From Hyphomonadaceae bacterium UBA7672 (GTDB taxonomy: Bacteria > Pseudomonadota > Alphaproteobacteria > Caulobacterales > Hyphomonadaceae): a DNA stretch of 64,000 bases. The notes under the pieces are model-generated. The model saw only the letters and a program-made list of their open reading frames with translations. It did not search any database and was not told the origin of the DNA. Location: contig DLHI01000020.1 of NCBI GenBank assembly GCA_002483135.1, positions 267,859-331,858 of the forward strand, in the 5' to 3' direction. This document shows, in pieces, positions 1 to 7,948 of this stretch (the stretch's first letter is position 1; the number at the start of each line of letters is the position of its first letter). A program made the translations under genes and the position numbers.

Positions 1-79
1 GCCGGCGCCAGACCGGCAGCACACCCCTCGGCGGCCACATGTCCCGGCAGAAGGACAGGGCCGTCGGTTTGTTTTCCGC

Positions 80-2074
80 CTACCGTGTCACGATCGGGAA
101 CAGCGGATTGGGCGGCTCCATCCATTGCGCCAGCTTCAGCAGAGCCTGCGGATTGCCTTCCAGCTTCACCGCGCCTGACTGGATCTTCGCGGGCATGGGC
201 TGGCCGCCGAAAATCCCGCCGAGGAAATCTGCGCGCGACAACGTCAGTGTGGCGTCGACCGGACCCGGCGCGGCGATCTCTTCATGCACCAGCACGCCGT
301 TCGCGATGGTGATGTAGGTCCGCTCGTCCGAGTCGGTCAGCACGAAGGCCAGCTTCACGCTGCCGCCTGCCGCCTTCGCGGGATCGAGACGTACAGCCAG
401 CAGGTCAATCAGCGATCCAAGCGGTAGGTTCGCCAGCGCGGCCATCTGCGAGGCAGGGTTGGCGCGGGGCGCGCCGACGCCTTCGCGCAGTTCCTTCGCG
501 CCGGTGAGATAGATGTTGCGCCAGGTCGAAGGCTCCGCCTGCCAGCCCAGCTGGTCATAGCAGCGCGCCAGCAGGTCCTTCGCTTCCGCATCCATCCCAT
601 CCGCCATCACGACATGGTTCAGCAACTCCGCCGCCCACGCATAGTCGCCGGCGTCGTAAGCCGTGCGCGCCTCGGCTTTCACCTTGGACGCTCCTCCCAT
701 CGCGGCGACATAGCGCTTGCCCGTCTCCACAGGCGGCATCGGCGCCAGGTTCACGGGGTTTGCGTCATACCAGCCCATGTAGAACTGATAGACCGCGCGC
801 GAGTTGAAGCTCAGCGAGCCGTAGTAAGGCCGGTCATACCATTCATTCTCCAGCTCGGGCGGGAGCTTCAGCGTTGCTGCGATCTCGTCGCCATTCAGGC
901 CCTTGTTCATCAGGCGCACGGTCTGGTCGTGCAGGAACGCATACGCATCGCGATGCTTGCCCAGATATTCGCGGATCTCGCCATTGCCCCAGCGCGGCCA
1001 GCCATGGCTGGTCAGCAGCACATCCGCCTCACCGAACATGCGCAGCGCATCCGTCAGTCCCTCGGCCCACACCTTGGCGTCGCGCACCACGGCGCCGCGC
1101 GGCGTCAGGATGTTGTGCTGCGTCGCGTTGGCGTTCTCCGCCATGTCCACGATCTTCCAGTCGGGGAACCAGATGTTCATCTCGGCCGGCGCTTCCGTGC
1201 CCGGCGTGAACTGGAACACCATGTTGACGCCATCGACGGTCAGCTTCTCGCCCGTCGCGCCAATTTCCCGCGTCGGCGGGATCAGTGATGTCGTTCCCGT
1301 CGAAAGCCCCGGGCCGATACCGGCGTTCACCAGCCCGCCCTCGCTCTTGGGCAGCGGGGTTCCGAACTGGTACATGGCGCGCCGCTGCATCGCGGGACCC
1401 GCGATCACGTTCTCGCCCACGGCCGCATCCAGAAAGCCTTTGGGCGCGATCACCTGAACCTTGCCCGCGCGCACATCCTCGAGCGAAACCAGTCCCGCCG
1501 TGCCCGCGAAATGGTCGGTATGCGAGTGCGTGTAAATCACGGCCACCACGGGTCGCGCGCCAAGCTGTTCGTTCGCCAGCTCCAGCGCCGCCTTGGCGGT
1601 CTCGTTCGATCCCAGTGCGTCGATGATGATCCAGCCTGTCGCGCCCTTCACGAAGGTGATGTTGGCAAGGTCAAACCCGCGCACCTGCCAGATCGTCTCG
1701 CTCACCTGATAGAGCCCGTGCCGGCTCATCAACTGGCCCTGCCGCCACAGGCTGGGGTTCACGGTCGCCGATGAGGCCGCCTTTAGAAAGTCGAACGCGG
1801 AAAGGTCCCACACCACCTGTCCGTTCGCAGCGGTGATCTTCGGGTCCTTCCGCGTCGCCACGAACCCGCGCTGTGCAAAATCGAAGTCCTGCGTGTCGGC
1901 AAAGTTCCGCGCCGCCAGCACCTTGCCATGCTCGGCCTGCGTGAAAGCGGATGGCGCCTCCGGGCCAGACAGCGGCGCAAGAGCCGGCCCGGTGAGGGAA
2001 GGCGACAGGCTCGGCGTTTCCGTCGCGCAGGCGGCCACCAGAAGAAGGCCCAGGCCAGCAAGCTTCTCTTTCAT
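80..2074 (-). CDS. alkyl-sulfatase-like metallo-beta-lactamase lipoprotein
   Basis: This protein of about 664 aa resembles SdsA1/YjcS-type secondary/alkyl sulfatases, which hydrolyse sulfate esters such as SDS in the periplasm. The N-terminus is a lipoprotein signal (hydrophobic run ending LLLVAAC near residue 16). The metallo-beta-lactamase zinc motif THSHTDH lies near residues 182-188, giving the HxHxDH metal ligands. The long middle region and the C-terminal SCP2-like part (LTLSRADFLGGIFGG) match the three-domain layout and length of the family. I chose the ATG at 2074; a GTG three codons upstream is also open. The gene is monocistronic and divergent from the next gene. The family assignment is firm; the natural substrate is inferred. 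Confidence 0.9.
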   Translation of the reverse strand: MKEKLAGLGLLLVAACATETPSLSPSLTGPALAPLSGPEAPSAFTQAEHGKVLAARNFADTQDFDFAQRGFVATRKDPKITAANGQVVWDLSAFDFLKAASSATVNPSLWRQGQLMSRHGLYQVSETIWQVRGFDLANITFVKGATGWIIIDALGSNETAKAALELANEQLGARPVVAVIYTHSHTDHFAGTAGLVSLEDVRAGKVQVIAPKGFLDAAVGENVIAGPAMQRRAMYQFGTPLPKSEGGLVNAGIGPGLSTGTTSLIPPTREIGATGEKLTVDGVNMVFQFTPGTEAPAEMNIWFPDWKIVDMAENANATQHNILTPRGAVVRDAKVWAEGLTDALRMFGEADVLLTSHGWPRWGNGEIREYLGKHRDAYAFLHDQTVRLMNKGLNGDEIAATLKLPPELENEWYDRPYYGSLSFNSRAVYQFYMGWYDANPVNLAPMPPVETGKRYVAAMGGASKVKAEARTAYDAGDYAWAAELLNHVVMADGMDAEAKDLLARCYDQLGWQAEPSTWRNIYLTGAKELREGVGAPRANPASQMAALANLPLGSLIDLLAVRLDPAKAAGGSVKLAFVLTDSDERTYITIANGVLVHEEIAAPGPVDATLTLSRADFLGGIFGGQPMPAKIQSGAVKLEGNPQALLKLAQWMEPPNPLFPIVTR

Positions 2075-2211
2075 GGGTTGCACTCTCTCATCCGTTCCCT
2101 GCCGCCCTGATTATGCGGCTCCGCGCTGCGGGTCCATCGCTTCAGCGAGCGCAATTGCTGGACCCGAACGCCGACAGGGTTCATGTTACGCGACAAACCG
2201 GAGAAACGCAC

Positions 2212-2433
2212 ATGGACGGGGCAATCACTGGGCTCATTATCGGCGCCGTGCTCACGGTGCTCATACTTGTCTGGATGATGCTGTCGCGCAAACCGGTGAA
2301 GTGCGCTGCGTGCGGACGCGAACAGCCTGCCGTGCGCACCCCGAAGAACGCGCAGCAGGCCATGTGGGGCGGCTATACCTGTGTGGGTTGCGGAGCCGAG
2401 CTTGATGCCAAAGGCGCGTTGAAGAAGTCCTAG
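2212..2433 (+). CDS. small membrane protein with C-terminal zinc ribbon
   Basis: A 73-aa protein with one N-terminal membrane segment (GLIIGAVLTVLILVWMML) followed by two CxxC pairs (CAACG and CVGCG, about 25 residues apart), which look like a zinc ribbon. A GGAG ribosome binding site about 9 nt upstream of this ATG supports this start over an ATG at 2113. It lies just upstream of, and in the same direction as, the GFA-family gene. The function is not known to me; a membrane-tethered zinc-ribbon protein is all the sequence supports. Confidence 0.65.
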   Translation: MDGAITGLIIGAVLTVLILVWMMLSRKPVKCAACGREQPAVRTPKNAQQAMWGGYTCVGCGAELDAKGALKKS

Positions 2434-2456
2434 CGGAAGCCGGAGGGAGCGCCCGC

Positions 2457-2855
2457 ATGGGCAAGGTCAGCGGCTCTTGCCATTGCGGCGCCGTCCGGTT
2501 CGAGGTGGATGAGCCGGAATGGGTGCTTGACTGCAACTGCTCGCACTGCCGCCTCTATGGAGGACTCTGGGCCTACTATCCGCAGCGCGAGATCGCCTTC
2601 GCCAGCCCGCCCGATACCTTCGTCTACATGTGGGGCGACCGCATGCTGGAGTTCCACCACTGCCGAACCTGCGGTTGCGCGACTCACATGACCGAAGTCG
2701 GGACCACTGACGCCGAACGCATTGCCGTCAACGCACGCTTGATCCGCGGCCTCGATCCGGCGCGCACGCGTCTGGTCCAGAAGAACAATGGCAATGACGG
2801 CGTGTTCTGGACGAAAACGGATTCACCCGTCCTGCCTGGTCATGATGAGGCTTAG
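2457..2855 (+). CDS. GFA-family (CENP-V/GFA domain) zinc protein
   Basis: A 132-aa protein that is essentially one GFA domain, the fold of glutathione-dependent formaldehyde-activating enzyme. It has the N-terminal GSCHCGAVRFEV signature, CNCSHCR, and a later CRTCGC zinc motif. The family binds two zinc ions, and members are often annotated as S-(hydroxymethyl)glutathione synthase, although the enzymatic role of many is doubtful. It follows the zinc-ribbon membrane gene by about 23 nt and may be cotranscribed with it. Its end overlaps the convergent gene by 4 nt. The family call is secure; the substrate is unknown. Confidence 0.85.
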   Translation: MGKVSGSCHCGAVRFEVDEPEWVLDCNCSHCRLYGGLWAYYPQREIAFASPPDTFVYMWGDRMLEFHHCRTCGCATHMTEVGTTDAERIAVNARLIRGLDPARTRLVQKNNGNDGVFWTKTDSPVLPGHDEA

Positions 2856-3703
2856 GCTTTCAGGCGATCGGCCCGCTGCGGGTTATGCGCGTTCAGCCAC
2901 GCATCGCTCATCAGCGCGAGCCAGCGGCAGGTGCGCTCGATGAAGGCCAGCGCCTTCATGGCGTCGGCCGAGGGGCGGCTCGCCATCTGGTAGGCCTCGG
3001 CCATGTCGCCGGCGCGTTGCGGATGGTTCAGCGTGAACAGGTCGCGCCGCAGATCGAGGTCTTCGGTGTAGATCTGCTCGCGCTCCATCACCAGCGCGAA
3101 CGCTGCCGACAGAACGGCGTGGCCGGCGTCCATGGCCGCGGCGCGGACGCGGTCCGGCGCCTTTGCGACGGCCAGCCTGCCTGAAGCGTTCAGCATGCGC
3201 TGGCGAAACGCCAGAATGTCGCCATTCATCGCGGCGGCATCAATCCGCTGCGGCGCCAGCATGCGCGTCATGTTGCGGCCCGCCACGCACACCGAGTTCA
3301 CGGCCAGGCGGAAACGCGCTGGCGAGAATGCGCCATCGGTGGTGAAAACGTCCTGCCAGTTGAACACGGCGACCGCGATGCGACCCACGCGCGGATGGCG
3401 CCTGCGCAACTGCGCGGAAAGGGCGTGCTCCCAGTTTTCCTTGTTGCGGTTGGGTCCGGCCATCGCGCCTAGCCGCAGAAGGATGAACACCGCTGCGCCA
3501 CCCGGTCGTCCGCGCGCCGCGGGTCCGGAAAGGTAGGCCGAGTGAAGCCCGTCGCCATAGCGCTCCAGCGCCATGTCCACGGCTTCGTCAGCGGCTTCCA
3601 GTGCGGGTTGAGAAATCTGTTCGCGAGGGATGGCCGCGTTCGTCACACGCCCCCAGTGATCCTGTGGCCAGAACCCGCCGCGCAACCGAACCGTGTGGCC
3701 CAT
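2852..3703 (-). CDS. hypothetical protein, degenerate nucleotidyltransferase-like
   Basis: A protein of 283 aa from the ATG at 3703. The segment LHSAYLSGPAARG near residues 47-59 resembles the helix-turn G-S-x-A-R-G motif of minimal nucleotidyltransferases (usually hxGSxxRG). The carboxylates expected about 10 residues later (DxD) are missing: that stretch reads GGAAVFILLR. The C-terminal half is helical and could be a HEPN-like or substrate-binding domain. The open frame runs further upstream to 3826, but that extension is Arg/Gly-rich and looks non-coding. Function is unknown and the similarity is by eye only. Confidence 0.6.
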   Translation of the reverse strand: MGHTVRLRGGFWPQDHWGRVTNAAIPREQISQPALEAADEAVDMALERYGDGLHSAYLSGPAARGRPGGAAVFILLRLGAMAGPNRNKENWEHALSAQLRRRHPRVGRIAVAVFNWQDVFTTDGAFSPARFRLAVNSVCVAGRNMTRMLAPQRIDAAAMNGDILAFRQRMLNASGRLAVAKAPDRVRAAAMDAGHAVLSAAFALVMEREQIYTEDLDLRRDLFTLNHPQRAGDMAEAYQMASRPSADAMKALAFIERTCRWLALMSDAWLNAHNPQRADRLKA

Positions 3704-3932
3704 AACTACGCTACTCCGTCCGCCCCGTCCGCCCGACCTCTTGCCGTGCCTCTCGTGGTGACTGCATCCCGGCGCCCAGCCGCGATGTCGTAAACAAAAC
3801 GTTAAGTCAGGCGCGAGCGAGCGCAAGGAGATTCATCCGTTACGCGGCGATTTTACTGTGTTCAGTGGCGGCAGCCGTTTACCTTCGTTAACGGCGCCGC
3901 CTTGCAGTGATCGCGAATACGAGGAGATCGTC

Positions 3933-4169
3933 ATGCCTTCAAACCTCACCCTCCAGATCGACAAGCTGCTTGCCGACGGCGCGATCAATCATGCCGCCAA
4001 GGTGGCGAAGTTGCGCGAGTGGGAGGCTGACGCACTCGCGCGCCAACGCGCCAGTTCGGAGGGGATGGCTCCGGTCGCCTCGCGCGACGGCTCCGATCTC
4101 AAGTCAATCGAGACGGCCCTGCGTTCGCTCGGCGAAGACGCCGTCGACCAGGGGCCGGCTTCTCTCTGA
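3933..4169 (+). CDS. small hypothetical protein, 78 aa
   Basis: A short, charged, mainly helical protein (LQIDKLLADG, KLREWEADALARQ) with no membrane segment or recognisable motif. A strong GAGGAGA ribosome binding site lies about 7 nt upstream of the ATG at 3933 and favours translation from there. It is convergent with the receiver-domain gene that ends 15 nt downstream. The upstream region holds AT-rich stretches (AAAACGTTAAG, TTCGTTAACG) that could be promoter elements for this gene and its divergent neighbour. I do not recognise the family. Confidence 0.6.
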   Translation: MPSNLTLQIDKLLADGAINHAAKVAKLREWEADALARQRASSEGMAPVASRDGSDLKSIETALRSLGEDAVDQGPASL

Positions 4170-4184
4170 TTGCGTCGTTGAAGA

Positions 4185-5066
4185 TCAGGCGACTTTGGAG
4201 CGCCCAAGCCGCTTGTCGACCACGCGAACAAGCCCTTCGACCAGGAATTCGCGTTCGCGATGTTGCGCGCCGCTGAGGAGTCCAAGCGTGTGCATGGCGT
4301 CGATATGCGTCGTCATCACTTCCGGGTCGGGCACGCCATTGGCGCCGATGGCCATGATGTAGCGGCCCAGCGAACGCGCCGCAGCCCCCATCATCGCGTC
4401 CTTGGTTTCGTCGGCAAGATCTTCTGTTTGCTTGGTCGCCGAATAGATCTCGCGCAGTTTCTTTCGGTCACCGGCCGTCAGGCCAAGCGACAGCTCGCTG
4501 AGGCGCGTCACGCATTTGCGCACGGCCTGGCGATTCGGCTCCAGCTCCCAGGGCGAGGCATTGGGCATGTCGTCTGTCGGATCGACAAACCGGCGCAGCG
4601 GCCCGGCATAGTCTTCCACCATCCGTCGGCGGCGACAGGGGCCGACATAGACGGCGCTGTCTATGAACGGGCGAGGGCGCTCGATAACCGCCTTGATGCG
4701 CACATGCATGGCCTGGGCGGTGAAGGGGCGCACCAGCATCTCGTCGACGCCGCTGGCCTGCGCCGCATCAAGGAAGGCCCTGGTGGGCGTATCGGTCATC
4801 ACGATGATCGACAGCAGGCGGGAGACGTTCTTGTAACCCCACCGGATCAGGCGTGTGTATTCCAGGCCGGAGAGTTCCGGCAGGCGGGACGTTGTAATGA
4901 CGATGCGCGGTTCATACTCGACGGTCAGCTCAAGCAATTCCTTGCCATCGCGGGCATGGATGATCGAGTAGAAGCCCAGCGAACGGAGCACATCGGCCAC
5001 CAGGTTGCGCGTGTGGCCGACAGCGTCGGCCACGATGATGTGCTGTGACTTGATCGTCGTCGTCAT
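4185..5066 (-). CDS. receiver-like protein lacking phospho-acceptor Asp (pseudo-receiver)
   Basis: A 293-aa protein with an N-terminal CheY-like receiver (about residues 8-130) and an alpha-helical C-terminal extension with no DNA-binding or enzymatic domain I recognise. The fold pattern is clear (IIVADAVGHTRN, RIVITTSRLPELSG, VRPFT). The catalytic residues are changed: the position of the phosphorylated Asp (four before the conserved Pro) is Thr, the conserved Lys of KPF is Arg, and only one of the paired acidic residues remains. A VGPCRRRR motif follows the receiver, as I recall from alphaproteobacterial stand-alone receivers. The ATG at 5066 places the receiver beta1 strand at the usual distance; an upstream in-frame ATG at 5183 is less likely. 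Confidence 0.8.
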   Translation of the reverse strand: MTTTIKSQHIIVADAVGHTRNLVADVLRSLGFYSIIHARDGKELLELTVEYEPRIVITTSRLPELSGLEYTRLIRWGYKNVSRLLSIIVMTDTPTRAFLDAAQASGVDEMLVRPFTAQAMHVRIKAVIERPRPFIDSAVYVGPCRRRRMVEDYAGPLRRFVDPTDDMPNASPWELEPNRQAVRKCVTRLSELSLGLTAGDRKKLREIYSATKQTEDLADETKDAMMGAAARSLGRYIMAIGANGVPDPEVMTTHIDAMHTLGLLSGAQHREREFLVEGLVRVVDKRLGRSKVA

Positions 5067-5219
5067 GGTTTGCCCCAACTGCCCGCAACACTGAGCCTTT
5101 GCCGCATCGTTAGGTAGGGTCATAGCAATATGTGATTGAGATCGTGCGCAAGGCTTCGCCACAATTCCTAGGTCGCGATTCACAACTCGTTAGCCACGAA
5201 AGCTGAGCGCGCCTGCCTC

Positions 5220-6338
5220 TTATTCGAATACGATCCTCGGCGCCGGCTTGCTCGGCGCAGCCGCGATCGCCTCGCTCACAGCGTCAGCCAGCAGCCTGAA
5301 CGCCTCGGCCGCATGCGTGACGCCCGTCGCTGCAGGAACGCCCGTATCGCCGCCCTCACGCAGGGCAGGCAAGATGGGAAGGGCGCCAAGGAAGGGCACG
5401 CCAAGTTCGCCAGCCGTGCGCTCTGCGCCGCCCTGTCCGAAGATATAGGCGCGCGAGCCGTCGGCCTGCTCAAACCACGCCATATTCTCGATCACGCCCA
5501 GCACCGGCACATGCGTCTTGCGGAACATGCCGACGCCGCGTCGCACATCCGCCAGCGCAACTTCCTGAGGCGTCGAGACGATTACCGCGCCATCCAGCGG
5601 CAGCTTCTGGACCAGCGTAAGCTGCACTTCGCCCGTGCCCGGCGGCGTGTCGATGAAGAGAAGATCGAGATCGCCCCAGTCCGTATCGTTGATCAGCTGG
5701 TTCACTGCCGACATCACCATTGGCCCGCGCCACACCACGGCCTGATCGGGATCGACGAGATAGCCGATCGACATGGTCGCAAGCCCGTGCGCCATCACGG
5801 GCTGCATGCGCTTGCCCTTCACATCGGGGCGTATGCCTACAGTGCCCAGCATGGTCGGCAGGGAGGGCCCGAACACGTCCGCATCGAGCAGGCCGACGCG
5901 CAATCCGCTTCGCGCGGCCGCCACCGCCAGGTTCACCGCAACCGTCGACTTGCCGACGCCGCCTTTGGCCGACGCCACCGCGATGATCCCACGCGCTGGC
6001 CGGGTCACGCCGGAAGGGGCGGGCGTCGCGGGTTGTGGGACGGGAACAGGTCTTGCCGCAGGGACGCTGCGCGCGCCCGTGCTTGCTTCTGCGGTGAGCA
6101 CGGCCGTTATCGCGCTCACGCCGGCCACGCGCGCGACGGCAGCTTCTGCCGCCTTGCGCAGCGGCTCATCGGCCGCGCCAACGCCCGTCTCGATCACGAA
6201 GCCGACCTTGCCGTCGGCGCGCACGACGAGGCCTGCCACGCGGCCGGATGCGACAAGGCCCTTGCCCGTAGCCGGGTCCGTCACCGCGTCGAGAGCCGCG
6301 CGAACGCTGATTTCGAGTTGGCTGTGCGCCGTCGCCAT
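5220..6338 (-). CDS. mrp: Mrp/ApbC-family P-loop ATPase (Fe-S carrier family)
   Basis: A 372-aa member of the Mrp/NBP35 family, ATPases that carry iron-sulfur clusters to apo-proteins in the cytoplasm. It has an N-terminal MIP18/DUF59 domain (about residues 5-85), an Ala/Pro-rich linker, and the deviant Walker A ASAKGGVGKST near residues 122-132, then FIDTPPGTGE and the family motif FGQGGAERTA. The CPxC cysteine pair usually found after ENMxxF (here ENMAWFEQADGSRAYIFG) is absent. Cluster bridging at a dimer interface through those cysteines is therefore not possible. It is followed downstream by nothing on the same strand until the receiver gene. Family assignment is secure. Confidence 0.92.
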   Translation of the reverse strand: MATAHSQLEISVRAALDAVTDPATGKGLVASGRVAGLVVRADGKVGFVIETGVGAADEPLRKAAEAAVARVAGVSAITAVLTAEASTGARSVPAARPVPVPQPATPAPSGVTRPARGIIAVASAKGGVGKSTVAVNLAVAAARSGLRVGLLDADVFGPSLPTMLGTVGIRPDVKGKRMQPVMAHGLATMSIGYLVDPDQAVVWRGPMVMSAVNQLINDTDWGDLDLLFIDTPPGTGEVQLTLVQKLPLDGAVIVSTPQEVALADVRRGVGMFRKTHVPVLGVIENMAWFEQADGSRAYIFGQGGAERTAGELGVPFLGALPILPALREGGDTGVPAATGVTHAAEAFRLLADAVSEAIAAAPSKPAPRIVFE

Positions 6339-6404
6339 GTCGTGGATGCTCCATCCGACGCAAGTCGCGGGTCTATTATCACGATCCCGGCCGGGAGGAA
6401 GGCG

Positions 6405-7535
6405 TCAGGCGCGTTTCTCGGGAGTGCTGCGCCCAGCGGTCATCAGGCGCAGTCGGAGGGCGCGGGCAAGGACCCCGAAATCGAGCAACGCCCGCAGTTC
6501 CGAAAAGCGCCGCTGGTTCAGGAGCCGCGTCACAGTCGTCCGATAGGCCCAGTTGGCGATGGAGCGCCGGCCAATCTGTGCGGACGGGAGCGAGGCGTAG
6601 ACCGTGCGGACAAATGCGCAGTCGACATCGTCGATTTCGTAAATGCGCCCGGAAGCCAGTTCCAGGAGCTTCACGGCGGCCGCCTTGCGCAGATAGTCTC
6701 GCTCGGCGTCGTCCAGATGCCGTCCGGCTATGGCGATCATGGCTTCGAGGCTCGAGGCTGCGCGGTAATCGGCAAGGGTGGCGCGTGGGAAGGCCAGATC
6801 CTCGCGACCTTCGGCGCGGCGCCGGGCCGAAATCGCCGCAAGCTGCGACTGGACTGCCATGATCCGTCCGTTCTGCAGCGAAGCATTCGAGATGCTGCCT
6901 GCGTGCAGTCGCATCTTGCCCAAGGCCACCGGGAAGTTCTTCAGGCGGCCAATTTCGCGCAGGCGCCAGTAGAGGTCCGTATCCTCCGAATGGAAGACAT
7001 AGCGATAGCCCTTAACAGCCGCGAACGCCTCGCTGCGGACCATCAGGAAGGGGTGAAGCAGATAGGGCTCGTTGGCCGGCAGGCTGTGGTCATCGGCCGC
7101 GTCCGTGTCGGGGATCGTGTAGTGCGTTCCCGTTTCGTGGCCATCCGTGTCGATGTGGAGGCACGAGCCGGAAATGGCGACCAGCCCCGGATCGGCTTCG
7201 AAGGCTTCAAGCTGTCGCTGGATGCGGTCGGGAAACGAGATGTCGTCGGCGTCCTGGCGCGCCACGAAGGGGGCGGTGACGTGCGACAGGCCATGGTTGA
7301 GCGCTTCGACAATGCCGCCGTTGGGCTGGGTGATCACAACGACGCGCGGATCCTGGCGGCTCAGTTCGGCGAGAATCTGTGGCGTTGCGTCCTTCGAGCC
7401 GTCATCGACAACCAGGATGCGAAGGCGGCTCACGGTTTGCCGCAGCAGAGACTCGACCGACTCCGCGATGGTGGCCGCGCCGTTGTAGACGGGCAGCAAG
7501 ACATCAACGAGCGGGCTTGATCCAGAAACCTGCAT
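6405..7535 (-). CDS. family 2 glycosyltransferase
   Basis: About 376 aa with a GT-A fold glycosyltransferase domain in the first 230 residues: VDVLLPVYNGAATIAES at the N-terminus, VVDDGSKDATP, and ARQDADDIS carrying the DxD-type metal/nucleotide-sugar motif. The C-terminal 120 residues are helical and charged, with no clear membrane helix. The family transfers sugars from nucleotide donors during polysaccharide or glycolipid synthesis; the acceptor cannot be read from sequence. I chose the ATG at 7535, nine residues before the conserved strand; an ATG at 7571 is also open and neither has a good ribosome binding site. It stands alone, not in a polysaccharide cluster. Confidence 0.85.
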   Translation of the reverse strand: MQVSGSSPLVDVLLPVYNGAATIAESVESLLRQTVSRLRILVVDDGSKDATPQILAELSRQDPRVVVITQPNGGIVEALNHGLSHVTAPFVARQDADDISFPDRIQRQLEAFEADPGLVAISGSCLHIDTDGHETGTHYTIPDTDAADDHSLPANEPYLLHPFLMVRSEAFAAVKGYRYVFHSEDTDLYWRLREIGRLKNFPVALGKMRLHAGSISNASLQNGRIMAVQSQLAAISARRRAEGREDLAFPRATLADYRAASSLEAMIAIAGRHLDDAERDYLRKAAAVKLLELASGRIYEIDDVDCAFVRTVYASLPSAQIGRRSIANWAYRTTVTRLLNQRRFSELRALLDFGVLARALRLRLMTAGRSTPEKRA

Positions 7536-7948
7536 GCGCGGCACTTTCGTCTGGGGTCGACAGCCGGTCATCCCCGTACAACCGCACCACGATCCCTGAA
7601 CCTGAACCGGACCGAATTCACGCCGCGAAGCGGCGTTGGTGAGTTATGCCCCGAAACAACCTGACTATTCGCTTCCGCAAATCCTCATAGGCGCACCATT
7701 CTGCAAGGAGCGTACCCGGCTGCCTGCAGCCGGCCTCAACGCGCCCGGGCAGGTCGATTTCCTCAATTAAAGGTAAATATCGTCAAATAGTGCAAAGTCT
7801 TGGCGCGAGACAAACGGCGCCGTTGCCGAGATAGTCAGTCGCGTCCGAGGAGAAACTGCCTTATCGCCACGTCTTGAAGTCGCTTTAATGCGAGCTCAAC
7901 TACTGCAGTACACAAATCTCCCGAACTTGCGCGTAAGAGGAGGGGCGT
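7536..7948. other. intergenic region upstream of hflK with small hairpins
   Basis: No gene is supported here. Two perfect short stem-loops are visible: ACGCCGC/GCGGCGT with a 3-nt loop at 7620-7636 and CCGGCTG/CAGCCGG with a 4-nt loop at 7716-7733. An AT-rich stretch follows (TTAAAGGTAAATATC, near 7768-7782). A CTTGAA hexamer at 7873-7878 could be the -35 part of a heat-shock promoter for hflKC, but I could not place a convincing -10. The hflK ribosome binding site GAGGAGG lies just before 7949. Confidence 0.4.

Noticed and set aside
3780..3930. CtrA binding sites upstream of the 78-aa gene
   Set aside because: Only near matches (TAAA-N7-TTAA and TTTA-N6-TTAA) to TTAA-N7-TTAA are present. 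The evidence is too weak to report as a regulatory site.
5313..7520. Very long open frame (over 700 codons) on the plus strand
   Set aside because: It lies antisense to the Mrp and glycosyltransferase genes. Its product is His/Arg/Ala-rich without domains, as expected for a shadow frame in GC-rich DNA.
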